25,671 nt of DNA, from assembly GCA_900539675.1 (NCBI GenBank), contig UQDJ01000024.1, positions 1 through 25,671 of the forward strand, in the 5' to 3' direction. The DNA comes from an uncultured Coriobacteriaceae bacterium (GTDB lineage: Bacteria; Actinomycetota; Coriobacteriia; Coriobacteriales; Eggerthellaceae). The notes under the pieces are model-generated. The model was not told the origin of the DNA. It worked only from the letters and a program-made list of their open reading frames with translations, and did not search any database. Shown one piece after another: positions 23,378 to 25,671 of this stretch; the first letter of the stretch is position 1, and each line of letters opens with the position of its first letter. Both the position numbers and the translations under genes were made by a program.

Positions 23378-24217
23378 TTATGGGAACTTCGGGAACTGGC
23401 CAAAGTTCGGCTTGCGATGTTCTTTGAAGGCGTCCCTGCCCTCTTTTGCTTCGTCGGTGGTGTAATACAAAAGCGTTGCATCGCCTGCAAGCTGCTGTAG
23501 TCCTGCATACCCATCTGTAGCGGCATTAAACGATGCTTTCATAAAACGCAAAGCCGTTGGAGAAAGCTGAAGCATTTCGCGAGCCCACGCCACGCATTCT
23601 TCTTCGAGCTGATCGAAGGGCACCACTTTGTTAACCAAGCCCATTTCAAGTGCCTCTTGAGCGGTATATTGGCGACACAGATACCAAATTTCTCGTGCCT
23701 TTTTCTGACCCACGATAGCCGCTAAATACGCCGCACCATAACCGCCATCAAAACTGCCCACTCGGGGACCGGTTTGGCCAAACTTTGCCGTTTCAGCCGC
23801 AATGGAAAGATCACACAAGATATGCAGTACATGGCCTCCGCCAATGGCATAGCCATTCACCATGGCAATAACTGGCTTAGGAACAACCCGGATAAGACGC
23901 TGTAGATCCAACACGTTTAAACGGGGAATATTATCTTCGCCCACATAACCGCCATTACCGCGTTTCTTCTGGTCGCCACCTGAACAGAATGCCTGATCTT
24001 CAGGGCGACCATCATGATTGGCGCCCGTCAAAATAATGACGCCGATGGAAGCATCGTCACGGGCGGTCGAAAATGCATCGAATAATTCAACGTTGGTCTT
24101 AGGCGTAAAGGCATTGCGCACTTCGGGTCGATTGATCGTAATCTTGGCAATGCCATCATACGTTTCATAAATGATCTCGTCGTAGTCCTTGCCTTTTTTC
24201 CAAGGGAAGTGAGCCAT
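23378..24217 (-). CDS. menB: 1,4-dihydroxy-2-naphthoyl-CoA synthase
   Basis: The 279-residue crotonase-fold enzyme closes OSB-CoA to DHNA-CoA in menaquinone synthesis. Diagnostic segments are FCSGGDQKKRG (SGGDQ at 79-83, oxyanion hole), VNGYAIGGGHVLH (120-132) and FGQTGPRVGSFDGGYGAAYL. That last segment holds the catalytic Asp157 and the Gln-Thr-Gly of bicarbonate-dependent (type I) MenB. The ending REGRDAFKEHRKPNFGQFPKFP-like tail is typical of the family. The ATG at 24215-24217 has AAAGGA six bases upstream; the longer frame from 24259 lacks support. It lies between menH and the menE-menC fusion in one - strand operon, with gaps of 146 and 72 bases. Confidence 0.96.
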   Translation of the reverse strand: MAHFPWKKGKDYDEIIYETYDGIAKITINRPEVRNAFTPKTNVELFDAFSTARDDASIGVIILTGANHDGRPEDQAFCSGGDQKKRGNGGYVGEDNIPRLNVLDLQRLIRVVPKPVIAMVNGYAIGGGHVLHILCDLSIAAETAKFGQTGPRVGSFDGGYGAAYLAAIVGQKKAREIWYLCRQYTAQEALEMGLVNKVVPFDQLEEECVAWAREMLQLSPTALRFMKASFNAATDGYAGLQQLAGDATLLYYTTDEAKEGRDAFKEHRKPNFGQFPKFP

Positions 24218-24286
24218 AGCCGTTCCTTTCTTTCGTATTGCAAGAGCGCGCGGACACATCGGTATGTAGGCACTCGTAGAATCATC

Positions 24287-24320
24287 GTGCGCGTCCCGCG
24301 GTGCGCGTCCCGCGGTGCGT
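24287..24320. repeat. 14-bp GC-rich tandem repeat between menH and menB
   Basis: GTGCGCGTCCCGCG occurs at 24287-24300 and 24301-24314 exactly, followed by a partial third copy (GTGCGT). The units contain self-complementary CGCG ends and could form alternative hairpins in the men transcript. Confidence 0.8.
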
Positions 24321-24363
24321 GGCAGTATTTCTAATCATGCCCCAGTCCGAATAAGTCCTTATT

Positions 24364-25521
24364 TCAACACTCGCTTCGATCCAGAAATGCCGTCAATTCT
24401 TTAAGATAGAGCATCGGCGCTTCCAGATGAACATTGTGTCCCGTATCAAAAGTATGTGTTTCAAAGCCAATTAATGATAACGCCTGAGCTACTGATGCGC
24501 ACTTGGCATCCTTAGTACCCCACAGATATTGAGCGGGAAGGACCCTACCAACCACTCGCTTGAGCCCTTGAAGCGTTTCATCAACAAGCGGCATAGCCTG
24601 TTTACCTGATCCCTGCAGCGTGTATATCAAAGCATCGCGATTATTTTTAAGACGCCCCGGACGAAGCTGCACATTAAGTCCCAGCTGGCGCTGAGTGGCA
24701 AACAGAGGCAAACTCTCCCAATACTCAACAAAGGATTCCAGGCCATCTTGCTGCAAACGGCGTATCCATTCATTGTTGCGTCTTGCCGCGCTCTGTCTTT
24801 CCTGTTGTGTAGCACAGCCAAGATTACAACTTTCAAGTGTCAGCGATGCAAGGGCATCAGGAACCAACGTTGCCACTTTAAGCGCAATGCGCGCGCCCAT
24901 GGAATAACCCGCCACGTGCACTTTTTCCGATTGCTGCACATTTATACCTGACAAAAACCGAGAAGCTGTGCTCTCTGGCGTGGTTGCAACGGCGCTCGTT
25001 AACTCAGATGCAATCATGCGAATAGCGCATGCTGTGCAGCGCGCCATATCGTCGAAAGCATATCGCTCTGGATGAAGTGCCGTGCTGCTTCTGCCATGCC
25101 CCATGAAGTCCAAGGCATAAACAGTTCGGGTTTGCGCCAGAATCTGCGCAACAGTACGCCAGCTGTCAGCCGATTGCATAAAGCCATGGAGCAACAGTAT
25201 GGGTTGCGCATTGCGTCGATGCTCGTCTGAATGGCCTGCGGCCTGTCCTGAAGCACAAGCAACCTGGCATGATCCACGTTCGGTCTGACCTGGATCGGAA
25301 CCGTCCTGATCTGAATTGCTCGTGGTCCACCGCAGCAAATGTATACGTTCATCTTCGTAGGTAAACCACACATCATCTTCTCTGCACGTGTCAGCGCAAG
25401 ATCCATTGGCCCTATCGCCAACACGACATTCAGAGGTCCAAGCGCCAGCGCAAGGCGCAACAGTCCCACTGTCAGTGCCAGGCACAGCAATTCTAGAAGC
25501 TTTATTACCAGTACAGGGCAT
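24364..25521 (-). CDS. menH: MenH-like alpha/beta hydrolase (SHCHC synthase) with long N-terminus
   Basis: The 385-residue protein carries the alpha/beta-hydrolase pattern of MenH: LLLHGFMQSADSW (oxyanion region, 110-121), DFMGHGRSS, nucleophile Ser207 in GYSMGAR, Asp338 in WGTKDAK and His362 in GHNVHLEAP. MenH removes pyruvate from SEPHCHC to give SHCHC, and the position directly after menD fits this. The start at 25519-25521 overlaps the menD end by 17 bases and has AAAGGA in front, so the N-terminus seems real. It is unusual: about 105 residues precede the HGF motif, with many cysteines (3, 24, 32, 42, 46, 85, 90) and a low-complexity Gln/Asp/Gly stretch. E. coli MenH has about 250 residues. 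The extra part has no domain I recognise. Confidence 0.85.
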   Translation of the reverse strand: MPCTGNKASRIAVPGTDSGTVAPCAGAWTSECRVGDRANGSCADTCREDDVWFTYEDERIHLLRWTTSNSDQDGSDPGQTERGSCQVACASGQAAGHSDEHRRNAQPILLLHGFMQSADSWRTVAQILAQTRTVYALDFMGHGRSSTALHPERYAFDDMARCTACAIRMIASELTSAVATTPESTASRFLSGINVQQSEKVHVAGYSMGARIALKVATLVPDALASLTLESCNLGCATQQERQSAARRNNEWIRRLQQDGLESFVEYWESLPLFATQRQLGLNVQLRPGRLKNNRDALIYTLQGSGKQAMPLVDETLQGLKRVVGRVLPAQYLWGTKDAKCASVAQALSLIGFETHTFDTGHNVHLEAPMLYLKELTAFLDRSEC

Positions 25522-25671
25522 AACGATCCTTTACCCCTTCAAGTGGCAGGGGAATTTCAATCAACGTAATACCTGGCACACCCCATGCTTTTTGACATGC
25601 CCGACGAAAGCCTGCCACCGATGTAACCGTGTGAGCTGGAATGCCAAATGCATCGGCCGCACACGTAAAAT
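25505..25671 (-). CDS. menD: 3' end of menD (SEPHCHC synthase), cut by the window edge
   Basis: About 55 codons run in from the window edge to a TAA at 25505-25507, reading TCAADAFGIPAHTVTSVAGF, RRACQKAWGVPGITLIEIPL and ending DRYALYW. This fits the C-terminal thiamine-diphosphate domain of MenD (the LIEI strand and final helix), and the menH-menB-menEC genes follow. MenD joins isochorismate and 2-oxoglutarate. Start, length and catalytic residues lie outside the window. Confidence 0.75.
   Translation of the reverse strand, partial: FTCAADAFGIPAHTVTSVAGFRRACQKAWGVPGITLIEIPLPLEGVKDRYALYW

Noticed and set aside
25014..25490. 158-codon - strand frame overlapping the start of menH
   Set aside because: Leucine-rich opening looks like a signal sequence, but it is a shifted frame of menH, which has the motifs and the ribosome site.

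Overview
The window looks like chromosomal DNA of an anaerobic, menaquinone-respiring bacterium of intermediate GC content. The gene mix fits the Coriobacteriia (Eggerthella/Slackia/Cryptobacterium-like relatives): many LysR regulators, OFA-type MFS carriers, a family III CoA-transferase, a DUF362 ferredoxin protein and a menaquinone operon with a fused menE-menC. This taxonomic call is inference from gene content; no marker gene settles it.

Region 1 (about 1-7930) is a small-molecule catabolic locus. It has a LysR regulator and an MFS symporter on the + strand. On the - strand are two tandem MaoC-like hydratase paralogues followed by a family III (CaiB/BaiF) CoA-transferase. A second LysR regulator, divergent from the MaoC pair, precedes an OFA-type MFS carrier. 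The simplest reading is uptake of a carboxylic acid, CoA activation by transfer, and hydration or dehydration of the acyl-CoA. The substrate cannot be read from the sequence. Non-coding DNA here holds strong dyads, a long bulged hairpin between the second maoC-like gene and the CoA-transferase gene, and two clear hairpin terminators.

Region 2 (about 7930-10600) holds a decayed unidentified gene on the - strand, a lipoprotein DNA/RNA non-specific nuclease with a C-terminal Ada-like Cys/His domain, a 47-residue orphan protein and an EcsC-family protein.

Region 3 (about 10800-17570) is accessory. A MazG-like nucleotide pyrophosphohydrolase sits 2 nt upstream of a DUF2075 protein combining a PD-(D/E)XK-like nuclease segment with a P-loop helicase-like ATPase. 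A more GC-rich AAA/DUF4143 ATPase follows. Directly after it lies a decayed copy of the DUF2075 gene's 3' end, so the ATPase gene is bracketed by an imperfect 55-bp direct repeat. This is the best candidate in the window for a poorly described (possibly defence-related) system. Next come an unidentified protein with a hexapeptide-repeat tail, a divergent RibD-C reductase/AraC regulator pair, an unidentified coding remnant, and an initiator tRNA on the - strand whose 3' end faces this region.

Region 4 (about 17830-20320) has a DUF362 protein with two 4Fe-4S motifs and a PiT phosphate permease on opposite strands. Between them are a strong bidirectional terminator and two families of short tandem repeats.

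Region 5 (20585-25671) is a - strand menaquinone operon read right to left: menD (3' end only), menH (overlapping menD, with a long Cys-rich N-terminus), menB, then a menE-menC fusion. Together they carry isochorismate-derived intermediates through SHCHC, OSB and OSB-CoA to DHNA-CoA.
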